Below, in pieces: positions 1 through 8,005 of a stretch of DNA of 13,830 bases. Numbering within the stretch: position 1 is the stretch's first letter; the number at the start of each line of letters is the position of its first letter. Made by a program: the position numbers and the translations under genes. The notes beneath the pieces were generated by a model, which ran no database searches, had not been told where the DNA came from, and worked only from the letters and a program-made list of their open reading frames with translations. This DNA comes from an uncultured Clostridia bacterium (GTDB taxonomy: Bacteria > Bacillota > Clostridia > TANB77 > CAG-508): NCBI GenBank assembly GCA_948585895.1, contig CAPBNZ010000037.1, positions 1-13,830 of the forward strand. The letters are read 5' to 3'.

Positions 1-103
1 GTAATATGATGTAAAATATACTAAAGAAGGTTTATTATTTATCACTAAGACAGGGAGTTCATAGGTAAGACATAAATAAAATAAGAAAGGAAAGTGATGA
101 ATA

Positions 104-910
104 ATGAAATCATTTAAAAAAGTATTAATTATAATTATTTTAATTTTAACAGTAGGATTAATTTCAGGAGCATTAGTATTAGCAAAGAATCAAAAAAAGG
201 AAGAAATAGAAGAAGTAAGCACACAATCTTTGGAAAGCACAAATGAAATAGAAATAGAAGATAAAAAAGAAGATCAAGAAATTATTGTTTCTATTGAACA
301 ACAAGAAGAAACAGAAGAAAACCAATTGAAAAATACTAATGAAACTATAGAAAACGAATTACCAAAAGAAAATCTTATAAAAAATGACAGCACAGTCGAA
401 CAAAATAAAACAGTTAAAAATAAAACATCTCAAAACGGAAATCAATCAAAATCACTACAAACAAATCAAGATACACAAAACACTAAACAACAATCATCTA
501 CACCACAATCTCAACAAATTAATCAAGAAACAAAACCAGTAGAACAGAGTAAACCAGTAGAGGTTAAAAAAGAAGAACCTAAACCAGTAGTAACAACACC
601 AGTAAGAACATATAAAGAGAATACAACGTATATTTCAAAATTAAGAAACACAATCACTACAACAGTAAAGAATAATATATCATCTTTAAACAAATATGGA
701 ATAACAAGTTTTGAACAATATAAAATAATAGAAGATTCAAGTATTTGTGCATATAATGGAGGAAACAGAGGAGGTTGGACTTTTGAAAATCCGACAGCAT
801 ATAATACTTTTGTTAAGAGTATTTTAAAAGGAACATCATTAAGAATATATGCAGTAGATGAATACCAAAATGGAGAATATATAGAAACATTGTGCTATTA
901 TGGACATTAG
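104..910 (+). CDS. Membrane-anchored protein with long charged stalk and small C-terminal domain of unknown function
   Basis: 268 residues. Residues 1-6 are basic and 7-27 form one hydrophobic segment with no lipobox cysteine, so this reads as an uncleaved signal anchor with the rest of the protein outside the membrane. Residues about 30-168 are low-complexity, rich in K, E, Q, N, S and T, and end in KPVE/KPVV-type proline-lysine repeats typical of cell-wall-spanning stalks. Residues about 169-268 look globular, with an aromatic and glycine-rich core (GGNRGGW) and two cysteines (C215, C264) that could form a disulfide. I do not recognise this domain. The start at 104 is preceded by AAGGAAAG at a normal distance. 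No terminator is visible between its stop and the promoter at 955. It may be the last gene of an upstream operon that lies outside the window. Confidence 0.8.
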   Translation: MKSFKKVLIIIILILTVGLISGALVLAKNQKKEEIEEVSTQSLESTNEIEIEDKKEDQEIIVSIEQQEETEENQLKNTNETIENELPKENLIKNDSTVEQNKTVKNKTSQNGNQSKSLQTNQDTQNTKQQSSTPQSQQINQETKPVEQSKPVEVKKEEPKPVVTTPVRTYKENTTYISKLRNTITTTVKNNISSLNKYGITSFEQYKIIEDSSICAYNGGNRGGWTFENPTAYNTFVKSILKGTSLRIYAVDEYQNGEYIETLCYYGH

Positions 911-925
911 GAAATTAACATAATT

Positions 926-946
926 TTTTGCAAAAACATTGCAAAA
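926..946. promoter_or_regulatory. Dyad operator, copy 1 (upstream of adhesin promoter)
   Basis: A perfect 8-bp inverted repeat, TTTTGCAA / TTGCAAAA, separated by AAACA. It ends 8 bp upstream of the -35 box at 955. The same dyad with the same spacer and the same distance to -35 occurs at 11702-11724. The size and symmetry suit a dimeric helix-turn-helix protein. The XRE protein encoded at 11338-11694 is the only DNA-binding regulator in the window and is the natural candidate, but that link is inferred. Confidence 0.6.
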
Positions 947-954
947 TACTGCAG

Positions 955-983
955 TATACATTCAATAATTCAAGTGCTAAAAT
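955..983 (+). promoter_or_regulatory. Extended -10 promoter for the adhesin gene
   Basis: -35 TATACA (955-960), a 17-bp spacer, TG-C at 975-977 and -10 TAAAAT (978-983). The predicted start of transcription is near 990. The match to the housekeeping sigma consensus is moderate, but the same arrangement is conserved at 11732-11760 with a differing spacer sequence, which is what functional constraint on the boxes would give. Confidence 0.6.
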
Positions 984-1012
984 ATTAATATGAAAAATTG
1001 TAAATATGAAAG

Positions 1013-1053
1013 GAAGCTATCCAGAAAGAGCAGTCTGGATAACTTCTTTTTTT
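1013..1053 (+). terminator. Leader hairpin with T-run (probable attenuator) before the adhesin gene
   Basis: TATCCAGA (1018-1025) pairs with TCTGGATA (1034-1041) around an 8-nt loop. After one C/A mismatch, GAAG (1013-1016) pairs with CTTC (1043-1046). Seven T residues follow directly (1047-1053). This has the form of an intrinsic terminator, yet it lies between the promoter at 955-983 and the ribosome binding site at about 1071-1079, so it should cut off adhesin transcription unless it is bypassed. No gene upstream needs it other than the one ending at 910, more than 100 bp away. Confidence 0.7.
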
Positions 1054-1084
1054 ATTTCTTTTTCAAAACAAAGGAGGAATTTTT

Positions 1085-4000
1085 ATGAAAAAAATGAGAG
1101 AGAAAATGGCAATTATAATGATAATTTTACTGTTGTTATCATCATATATAACACCATTTTTAAACGTAGTAAATGCGTTTAGTGTGAGTAACGCATATAT
1201 TTATACTGTAAAAGAAACAGAATATCATTTGCAATTTTGGGACACTAAACAAAATGCCTGGTCCTATATAATTACAAATTATGTTGGTTATACAGGAGAA
1301 GATGGGAAATTCTATCCTGCCTATTGCTTAGACGCAGATAAGCACGGAGTAGGAGAAGAAGCACCTTATACAGTAACAGTAACAGAAGCTATTCAAAATC
1401 CAGAAGTATGGAGAGTTTTATTTCACGGATTTCCATACAAAACACCAGGAGAGTTAGGAGTAGCAAATGATTATGACGCATTTTGTGCAACAAAGCAAGC
1501 AGTATATTGCATATTGTATGGTTATGATCCTTCAACAAGATATAATGGAGGAGATGACAGAGGTACAGCAATTAAAAATGCAATAGTAACAATGGTAACA
1601 AATGCAAGAAATGGGGTTGGTGGTAATTATACATCTCCACAATTAGCAATTAATAAAATAGGAAATTTGACAAAAGAAGGAGAATATTATTCTCAAACTT
1701 ATAGCGTAAGTTCAAATGTACCATTAGGAAATTATAGTGTATATCAAATTTCAGGGTTACCTTCTGGAAGCTATTTTGCAAATACAAATGGCTCACAACA
1801 AACAACTTTTTCTGCAGGAGAAAATTTTAAAGTTTATATTCCACAGAAAAAGATAGTATCAAACATTTCAGCTTATATTGGTATTGATGGTAGCTGTAAA
1901 ACATATCCTGCTCTATATGGTAAAGCACCTAATTCATCAGTACAAAATTATGCGTTAGTAACAGATCCATTTGAAAATGGAAGTGCTGACACAGAAATTA
2001 AGATAGCACCAACAGGAGAGGTAATTATCGAAAAAACTAGCACAACAGATAATATATGGAATGGAGCAATTTCAGGTTCATTAATTCCAAATGCAAAATA
2101 TAATCTATACAATTCTAATATGAATTTAATCAACACATATACAACAAATTCAGAAGGTAAAATTCACATTTCTGGTTTATCTTTAGGAAAATATTATATT
2201 CAGGAAACAACACCTACACCAGAATTTACAACATTAAATGATGAGATATATTCATTTACATTAGATTATATGGGCGATAGCAAAGATGTAAAAGTAACTA
2301 ACACACCTGTTCCAGGAGGATATTTTTCTGCTATTAAACTTTCAGAGAGAAATAATGTATGGACAGGAGTAAAAAAAGGTCAAGGAGTTTCAGGAGCTAA
2401 ATATGGAATTTATGACAAAAATGGAAATATAGTTAAATCTTATGAAACAGGGAAAGAGTTAATAGCAGTTTCAAAAGAAGATGGAACAATTTTTGACAAT
2501 GAAAAACTTAAACTAGGAGATTACTATTTGCAAGAAATTGAAGCACCAAAACATTCAAAACTAAATGATAAGAAGTATTATTTTAAAGTTACAGAAAATG
2601 GAGGACACGTTTCAGTAACAGCTTCTGATGATGTAGAGGAAGGTGGATATTTCAATATTTATAAAACAACAAATGATGACAATTTATGGACTGCAGAAGT
2701 AAAAGGTTCTCCTCTTGCAAATGCAACTTTTAAAATAGAATATACAAACTTTGAGGAAACAAAGAATTGGACTGTAACAACAAATAAAGATGGTAAAATA
2801 GTTGATTCTAACTATTCAACAGATGATTTAGAATTAAAACTAGGTACATATAGAGTATATGAGATAGAAGCACCAGAACATTATGAATTAGATAATACAG
2901 AATATTATTTTAGAATTACAGAAAATGAACAAAAAATATATTTAGAATTAGATAATACACCTGAACTTGGTAATAATATAGAAATTACAAAAGTATCTTC
3001 TGATAAAAATTATATTACAGGAACAGAAAAGGATCAACCAGTATCAGGAGCTAAATATGAAGTTAGAACAGGATACAATGAAGGAGCAACAGTAACAGCA
3101 GAAAACTTTAATGAAGGAAAATTAGTAGATACACTTATAACAGATGAGCAAGGAAATACAAAAGTAATAACCGTTGGAGAAGGTAGTTATTTTATTAAAG
3201 AGGTATCAGTTCCAGAAGGTTGGCAATTAGATGAAAAAATTTATCAAATAGACGTAATTAGTAATGGAGTAATACACAAATTAGAGCTAGAAGATGAACC
3301 AATTCCACAAGGATTTATGAATATTAATAAAACAGCATTACAAAAGAATTATTGGACCAATGATGAGCCAAATACACCACTTGAAGGAGTAAAATTCGAG
3401 TTAAGAGATAAAGATGATAATGTGTTATTAGAACTAGAAACCGATAAAAATGGTAAATTTTCAAAAGATATTCAATTAGATGTTGGAACTTATTACTTAT
3501 GGGAAGTAGAAGCACCAGAATATTACATAATGAATGATAAACCAGATATATTTGAAATTACAGAAAACGGACAAAAAGTAACAATAGATATAACAAATGA
3601 TGTAGAACCTGCTGAATTTGTAGATGTTTCAAAAACTCCTGCAAAAGACAATAAAATTACAGGAGAAAAGGAAAATACATTTTTACCAAATGCAGTATAT
3701 AGAGTTGAGAATGTTGATACAGATGAATTTGTTGCAGATTTAACAACAACAGCAGAAGGACATTTAGAAGAAAAACTAATGCTTGGAGCAGGTAATTATA
3801 GAATTTTTGAAATTGAATCTCCAACATATTATTTGATTGATTCATCTATATATTATTTTACTGTTAAAGAAAATGGTAAAGAAGTATATTTTGAATTTAA
3901 AGATAATCCTGTCGAAGTAGAAGTAAATGTAGAAAAATCAGGAATAGTAGAAGCACAACCTAATGATGAGATTAGATATGATTTTGACGCTGTAGAAAGT

Positions 4001-4459
4001 TTATCTAATGTACCACTAGATAACTTTACATTTGTTGATGATTTACCTTATGAAAAGGTTAAATTGACTAAACTATTTACTGGAATTTATACAGATAAAG
4101 TTGAATTTGATGTGTATTATAAAACAAATCTATCAGAAGAGTGGATTTTAATAAAGGAAAATTTAGATTCAACTGTAAATAATTTCATTGATTTTTCAAC
4201 TATTGAATTAAAAGAAAATGAAGTGATAACAAGTTTCAAAATGGAATTTGGAACTGTGCCAGAATACTTTAAAGCAAATACTACACCATTTATATTTACA
4301 AAAGTAAATTCAGATATTAAGCCAGATGATGTATGGACTAACAATGTTCATTTATATGGAACATATTTAGATGTAAATGTAAAAGATGATTCAGATTGGA
4401 CTACTAAAACATATAAGAAAGAACTAACAATTAAAAAACTTCCACGAACTGGAGAATAA
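1085..4459 (+). CDS. Secreted thioester-domain / CnaB-repeat (SpaA-like) surface adhesin ending in LPRTGE
   Basis: 1124 residues, with AAAGGAGGA just upstream of the ATG. Residues 1-31 are a signal peptide (basic start, hydrophobic core, likely cut after VVNA). Residues about 40-300 match the thioester adhesin domain family: AYCLDAD supplies the candidate thioester Cys81 and ATKQAVYC the partner Gln138, followed by a beta-rich lobe. Six CnaB domains follow, at about 312-406, 412-516, 521-624, 631-737, 743-838 and 844-941. Each has a first-strand Lys (317, 418, 527, 636, 749, 850), a catalytic-type Glu in a YxxE-IEAP-like motif (374, 484, 593, 706, 807, 909) and a terminal Asn/Asp, so each could form an intramolecular isopeptide bond. 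Residues about 943-1116 are a further beta domain. The protein stops at LPRTGE (1119-1124) with no hydrophobic or basic tail. Family knowledge indicates a rigid stalk carrying a covalently reactive tip for host or partner-cell contact. Anchoring is unclear and no sortase is in the window. It is a single-gene unit with its own promoter and terminator. Confidence 0.93.
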   Translation: MKKMREKMAIIMIILLLLSSYITPFLNVVNAFSVSNAYIYTVKETEYHLQFWDTKQNAWSYIITNYVGYTGEDGKFYPAYCLDADKHGVGEEAPYTVTVTEAIQNPEVWRVLFHGFPYKTPGELGVANDYDAFCATKQAVYCILYGYDPSTRYNGGDDRGTAIKNAIVTMVTNARNGVGGNYTSPQLAINKIGNLTKEGEYYSQTYSVSSNVPLGNYSVYQISGLPSGSYFANTNGSQQTTFSAGENFKVYIPQKKIVSNISAYIGIDGSCKTYPALYGKAPNSSVQNYALVTDPFENGSADTEIKIAPTGEVIIEKTSTTDNIWNGAISGSLIPNAKYNLYNSNMNLINTYTTNSEGKIHISGLSLGKYYIQETTPTPEFTTLNDEIYSFTLDYMGDSKDVKVTNTPVPGGYFSAIKLSERNNVWTGVKKGQGVSGAKYGIYDKNGNIVKSYETGKELIAVSKEDGTIFDNEKLKLGDYYLQEIEAPKHSKLNDKKYYFKVTENGGHVSVTASDDVEEGGYFNIYKTTNDDNLWTAEVKGSPLANATFKIEYTNFEETKNWTVTTNKDGKIVDSNYSTDDLELKLGTYRVYEIEAPEHYELDNTEYYFRITENEQKIYLELDNTPELGNNIEITKVSSDKNYITGTEKDQPVSGAKYEVRTGYNEGATVTAENFNEGKLVDTLITDEQGNTKVITVGEGSYFIKEVSVPEGWQLDEKIYQIDVISNGVIHKLELEDEPIPQGFMNINKTALQKNYWTNDEPNTPLEGVKFELRDKDDNVLLELETDKNGKFSKDIQLDVGTYYLWEVEAPEYYIMNDKPDIFEITENGQKVTIDITNDVEPAEFVDVSKTPAKDNKITGEKENTFLPNAVYRVENVDTDEFVADLTTTAEGHLEEKLMLGAGNYRIFEIESPTYYLIDSSIYYFTVKENGKEVYFEFKDNPVEVEVNVEKSGIVEAQPNDEIRYDFDAVESLSNVPLDNFTFVDDLPYEKVKLTKLFTGIYTDKVEFDVYYKTNLSEEWILIKENLDSTVNNFIDFSTIELKENEVITSFKMEFGTVPEYFKANTTPFIFTKVNSDIKPDDVWTNNVHLYGTYLDVNVKDDSDWTTKTYKKELTIKKLPRTGE
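2018..3907 (+). repeat. Six tandem CnaB-encoding repeats (about 95-107 codons each)
   Basis: This region of the adhesin gene encodes six diverged copies of one unit. Recurrent protein landmarks are a start of the type GYFNIYKT, a G-x-Y-x-(L/I/V)-x-E-(I/V)-E-(A/S)-P block, then a (N/D)-x-x-Y-Y-F block, and an FxxTENG-like strand. Some stretches remain similar at DNA level, for example GAAGCACCAAAACATT near 2539 and GAAGCACCAGAACATT near 2867. Aligned terminal acceptor residues read Asn, Asp, Asn, Asp, Asn, Asp in repeats 1 to 6. Repeat number could vary by recombination. Confidence 0.85.
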
Positions 4460-4467
4460 TCAAGAAT

Positions 4468-4511
4468 AGGCTAGTTTAGTTAAAACAACTATTCTAGCCT
4501 TTATATTATTT
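4468..4511 (+). terminator. Intrinsic terminator after the adhesin gene
   Basis: AGGCTAG (4468-4474) pairs with CTAGCCT (4494-4500). An inner stem, TAGTT (4477-4481) with AACTA (4487-4491), closes a 5-nt loop, with only a T-T internal mismatch between the two stems. The following tract, TTATATTATTT, is T-rich but interrupted, so termination may be partial. The hairpin begins 9 bases after the adhesin stop codon. Confidence 0.7.
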
Positions 4512-4569
4512 AAACAAGAATTTAAAATATTAAATTTTTATTTAAGTAATATATGAGGAGTAAAAACAA

Positions 4570-5001
4570 ATGGATATTATAACAAAAGATAGCATAAAGC
4601 AATTGTTTAATAAGTTAGAGAAAATAAATAATCAAAAACAGGAATTTATTTATAATGCAAAAACAAATACTTTTGGATATGCAGATATTAAAGAAATTTA
4701 TTATAAAGGAAACAGCATTTTTATAGGAATCCAGAAGGAAATATTAAAATTCCAAGAATATAGGTTAAATTTAGAAATAGATTTGATAAACAAAGAGAGT
4801 AATAATAATGTTCCAGTTAAACAGGAAGATATTGAGTACATAAACGAATTAAAAATAAGAGTAGATAAAATAAAGGAATTATCTAGTGATGAATTAGTTG
4901 GAATATCAGATGAAGGCGATATACTTGAAAATATAGACTTATACAGGAAATTAAGCGAAATATATTCAGAAATTACAGAAGAAAAAACTTTAGAAAATTA
5001 A
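4570..5001 (+). CDS. Hypothetical protein, first gene of the ArdC-containing operon
   Basis: 143 residues, with GAGGAG at 4555-4560 giving normal spacing to the ATG. I do not recognise the family. The sequence is mostly helical in character (residues 1-30, 55-80 and 85-140 are rich in K, E, L and I) with a short beta-like stretch (FGYADIKEIYY, then SIFIGI) near residues 34-54. There is no signal peptide or membrane segment, so it is probably cytoplasmic. It is 19 bp upstream of the ArdC-like gene and likely co-transcribed. I could not find a convincing promoter between the terminator at 4500 and this gene, although the region 4505-4552 is almost pure A/T and may hide one. Confidence 0.75.
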   Translation: MDIITKDSIKQLFNKLEKINNQKQEFIYNAKTNTFGYADIKEIYYKGNSIFIGIQKEILKFQEYRLNLEIDLINKESNNNVPVKQEDIEYINELKIRVDKIKELSSDELVGISDEGDILENIDLYRKLSEIYSEITEEKTLEN

Positions 5002-5020
5002 TTTACAAAGGAGAAATATT

Positions 5021-6040
5021 ATGGCTACTACTAAAACAAAAGAAAAAAAGAAAACTAATAAGAAATCAGCAAAAGAGATTGTGGAAGAGAATAGAAAGAA
5101 AATAGTTGATAAATTAATTTCAAATATGGAAAAAGGATATATATTTTCAGAATGGGCGTGGAATAGAAATGCTTTTTTACCTCGAAATGCTGTTACAGGA
5201 ACACAATATCAGGGAATTAATAGATTGAATTTAAGTTTTGAAGCAATAGAAAATGGATATGAAGATCCAAGATGGTTGACACTAAAAAAAGCTAATGAAA
5301 TGGGATATAGGGTTAAATCAGGTACAAAAGGAGTATTTTGTGAAAAATGGATATGGCAGAAAATGGAGAAAGTAATAGATGAGGAAACAGGAGAAGTAGA
5401 AAAGGACGAAAACGGAAAAGATAAATATAAAATGGTGGAATTATCAAGACCTATAATAAACTATTTTTATTTATATAATGCTAGTCAAATTGAAGGTATT
5501 CCACCATATATAGAACCTAAAAAAGAAGAACAAAGTAATGTATTAGAGATGGCAGATAGTTTTATTGTTTCATCAGAATGTCCTATCGAAGAAAAATTTC
5601 AAGAAAAGGCTTTTTATAGTCCGTTTGACGATAAAATAACTTTACCACCTAGAAAATTTTTTAAGTCAGATGAAGCTTTTTTAGGAACATTGCTTCACGA
5701 AATGTCGCACTCTACAGGCAATGAAGAAAGATTAAATAGAGATATTAAGAATCGTTTTGGAACAGAAAAATATGCAATTGAAGAATTGACTGCAGAACTT
5801 TCTTGTGTATTTTTGGAAGCAGAATTAGATAAGGATATAGATTTTACAAGGCAAGACCATATAAATTATTTTAATTCGTGGATTCAGGTTCTTAAAAATG
5901 ATCCTAATGAATTATACAAAGTATGTAGTAATGCGAGTAAAAGTTGTAATAGATTGATGGATAATTACGAAAGAGTTAGAGCTTTTGAAAATACACAAAC
6001 AAAGCAAAAAGATGAAAATGAGCTAGAAGCAGTAATATAA
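5021..6040 (+). CDS. ArdC-like antirestriction protein: ssDNA-binding N-terminal domain plus zincin metallopeptidase domain
   Basis: 339 residues, preceded by AAAGGAG. Residues 1-20 are lysine-rich. Residues about 22-150 match the ArdC N-terminal domain (an IVDKLISNMEKG helix, then NAVTGTQYQGINRLNL, then RWLTLKKANEMGYRVKSGTKG, and a WxxKxxEK strand), which binds single-stranded DNA in characterised ArdC. Residues about 172-325 are a zincin-like peptidase domain with H226-E-M-S-H230 and a downstream helix EELTAEL (E254/E255/E259) that should supply the third zinc ligand. The domain order and length are usual for plasmid and ICE-borne ArdC-family proteins, which protect incoming single-stranded DNA from restriction during conjugation. 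All visible zinc-site residues are present, so the enzyme is probably active. It sits in the operon of unknown small genes, consistent with an entry-protection module. I leave the symbol empty because orthology to the founding ArdC is not shown. Confidence 0.9.
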   Translation: MATTKTKEKKKTNKKSAKEIVEENRKKIVDKLISNMEKGYIFSEWAWNRNAFLPRNAVTGTQYQGINRLNLSFEAIENGYEDPRWLTLKKANEMGYRVKSGTKGVFCEKWIWQKMEKVIDEETGEVEKDENGKDKYKMVELSRPIINYFYLYNASQIEGIPPYIEPKKEEQSNVLEMADSFIVSSECPIEEKFQEKAFYSPFDDKITLPPRKFFKSDEAFLGTLLHEMSHSTGNEERLNRDIKNRFGTEKYAIEELTAELSCVFLEAELDKDIDFTRQDHINYFNSWIQVLKNDPNELYKVCSNASKSCNRLMDNYERVRAFENTQTKQKDENELEAVI

Positions 6041-6059
6041 AGAAAGAGAGAACAATCTT

Positions 6060-6842
6060 ATGGAAGTATACGGAAATATTACAGAAATACCTATTTATAA
6101 CCAAATAGAAGAAACAAATGAAATTTATTTTTCTGTAAAGATAAAAACTATTGAACAAAAAATTATAGATATTGCATTAGCAAGTTCTGTTGATAATGAT
6201 TATGAAAAATACAAATTAAATAGACCTATATATGCCTTTGTATCAGAGAAAAATGATAAATTAAAAATAGCAAAAAAAGTAGAGTTTATATCAAAAAGAG
6301 ATTTAATAGATAAAGCATTATTATATTATAAAAATGAGAAAATAACATTGGATAATTATATTCAAGTATGTAGAGATAATGCAGATTATGAAAAAAAAAG
6401 TGATAATACAGAAGAAAATGAAATTGAATATCAAAAAAATGTTATAAGACAAATTAGAAATGATAAAAGATTTGAGTCTAAGGGAGATATTATAAAAGGT
6501 TTTTTAGAAGAAGAAATTTATGAAATAATTGGTGGTTTTTTGAAATCTTTTTTAGAAGAAAATGATATAAATACTGATGTTGTTGATTTTCAAATAATAG
6601 GATCAAGAAATAAAGGAACAGCCAAAAAGCGTTCTGACTTAGATGTTTTAATTGAATATAACAACGATAATTATAGTGAAGATAGTCTATTTAATAGCTT
6701 AAATGATGAAACAAATGGATTAAAAATAAATGGAATAGTTGTTGACTTTAATCCTATTACACCATCAAAATCAGGTACGATAGAAGAATGGTTAGAGAGC
6801 AATTATGACTATAATAAGTATGAAGAAGAGTTGGAGGAATAA
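6060..6842 (+). CDS. Two-domain protein: N-terminal beta-rich (OB-like?) domain plus MNT-type nucleotidyltransferase
   Basis: 260 residues; the ribosome binding site is weak (an AGAGAG-type stretch). Residues about 125-260 carry a polymerase-beta-type nucleotidyltransferase: helix 140-170, then GSRNKGT at 181-187, S192-D193-L-D195-V for the two metal-binding aspartates, and VVDF with D229 as the third carboxylate. All catalytic positions are intact. MNT-family enzymes transfer nucleotides to proteins or small molecules, and many act as antitoxins to HEPN toxins, but I see no HEPN partner here. Residues about 1-80 alternate hydrophobic strands (YGNITEIPIYN, EIYFSVKIKT, RPIYAFVSEKN, KLKIAKKVEFIS) and look like a small beta-barrel, perhaps an OB fold. 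That is inference from pattern only. It lies 19 bp after the ArdC-like gene, and the next gene starts on the base after its stop codon. Confidence 0.8.
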   Translation: MEVYGNITEIPIYNQIEETNEIYFSVKIKTIEQKIIDIALASSVDNDYEKYKLNRPIYAFVSEKNDKLKIAKKVEFISKRDLIDKALLYYKNEKITLDNYIQVCRDNADYEKKSDNTEENEIEYQKNVIRQIRNDKRFESKGDIIKGFLEEEIYEIIGGFLKSFLEENDINTDVVDFQIIGSRNKGTAKKRSDLDVLIEYNNDNYSEDSLFNSLNDETNGLKINGIVVDFNPITPSKSGTIEEWLESNYDYNKYEEELEE

Positions 6843-7625
6843 ATGGAAGAAAAAATATTAAATATTGAACTTATAAATAAATTAATAAATAAAGAAGGAT
6901 TATTTAATGTAGGAGAAAGAGAAGATTTTTTATATAAAAATAGTAATCAAAATATTTGGAATCTTACTTTGATAAGAGATGAAGATATATATTCTCCTTT
7001 TATATTTGCATTGGAAGGAAGAAAGGTTGGTACAAATGAAACTTGGAGTAGAAGATATACAGATATAAAAGAAGCACTTTTACATATAGTAAACGATTTT
7101 AATGAAAATGCTAGTATAAAAAATAAATATAGCAATATAGAAGAATACTTAAATGAAAAAATAAAATTAATATATAAATATGAAGAAAATGACAATTACT
7201 ATTATGAAGATGAAAATGAAAATTTATATTGTGAAAATGGAAATCAAAATGTAGGCGAAGTATGTTTAATGTACTGCACAAAAGAGTATGGAGAACCTAT
7301 ATGCAAAGTTGAAAATTTAGAAAAATATGAATTAGTTAATAATCCAAAAGATGATCCTAATTATGAAAGAAAAAAAGCTAACCAATATAATTATATGATG
7401 TTAGATAGATTAAGAGCTGATTGTGATTACTTTATAGGCAATGGAAATGGATTTTTAGGTCATCTTTATTATGAAGATATAGATAAACATATAGAAGAAA
7501 TGAAAAATATTTATAATTCTTTTTCAGAAAATGAAAAACCAGAATGGATAAGCTTAGAAGATATAGATAACTACAAAGAAAAAATGAATAAAATGTTAGA
7601 AAAAAGTGAGGAAAAAGAAATATGA
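6843..7625 (+). CDS. LPD11-domain polyvalent-type protein
   Basis: 260 residues; the ATG directly follows the previous stop, and GGAGG overlaps the previous gene's end, so translation is coupled. Residues about 181-247 fit the large polyvalent protein-associated domain LPD11: YMMLDRLRADCDYFIGNG, then HLYYEDIDKHIEEM, KNIYNSF, EKPEWISLEDIDNY. Such domains occur in proteins of phages and conjugative elements thought to be delivered with, or to act on, incoming DNA. The exact biochemical role is unknown. Residues about 37-95 are a separate region with WNLTLI and SRRYTDIKEALLHIVNDFNE. Residues about 115-167 form a beta-rich section ending in ENLEKYELVNN, a motif shared with the gene at 8002-8898. 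No signal peptide is present. It overlaps the next gene by ATGA. Confidence 0.8.
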   Translation: MEEKILNIELINKLINKEGLFNVGEREDFLYKNSNQNIWNLTLIRDEDIYSPFIFALEGRKVGTNETWSRRYTDIKEALLHIVNDFNENASIKNKYSNIEEYLNEKIKLIYKYEENDNYYYEDENENLYCENGNQNVGEVCLMYCTKEYGEPICKVENLEKYELVNNPKDDPNYERKKANQYNYMMLDRLRADCDYFIGNGNGFLGHLYYEDIDKHIEEMKNIYNSFSENEKPEWISLEDIDNYKEKMNKMLEKSEEKEI

Positions 7626-8005
7626 TAAAACAGAATATAAAGTTTTATGCTGAAAAATTTTTTGAACTCTTAAAAAAAGAATTTGAAAATAATATTAGTT
7701 ATAGATATAAATTATTATTTTTAAAAAATGAGGAGTATAATCAATATTCTGTTTGTCTTGCAATTGATACAAATAATGATGGTAGTAAAAATAAAATTGC
7801 TTATTATACATATAAAGACTTTATGAAATTAGAGAAGGAGAAACAATTAGAATTTGTAGGAAACTTTTATAATGCAGAAATTATAGGAAAAAAAGAAAAC
7901 GAATTTGGAATTGAAGATGTAAATAAAGATTTTTTACATTTATGTAATTTTAACTATTTAAGAGATAATAAAGAAATAGAAGATAAGGAGGAAGATAGTT
8001 TATGA
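7622..8005 (+). CDS. Hypothetical protein, translationally coupled on both sides
   Basis: 127 residues. It overlaps the upstream LPD11 gene by four bases (ATGA) and the downstream gene by four bases, so it belongs to the same operon. Residues 5-22 are an amphipathic helix (KFYAEKFFELLKKEF). Residues 27-60 look like beta strands (RYKLLFLK, YSVCLAID, NKIAYYTYKDF), followed by a helix and a strand around 80-90. The C-terminus is acidic. It is probably a cytoplasmic alpha/beta protein; I do not recognise the family. Confidence 0.75.
   Translation: MIKQNIKFYAEKFFELLKKEFENNISYRYKLLFLKNEEYNQYSVCLAIDTNNDGSKNKIAYYTYKDFMKLEKEKQLEFVGNFYNAEIIGKKENEFGIEDVNKDFLHLCNFNYLRDNKEIEDKEEDSL

Noticed and set aside
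1..103. Repeated TAAGACA (46-52 and 66-72) as a regulatory pair
   Set aside because: Two 7-mers in A-rich DNA are weak evidence, no convincing promoter boxes accompany them, and all three + frames entering from the left hit stops within 14 bases, so the region is simply a short non-coding lead to the first gene.
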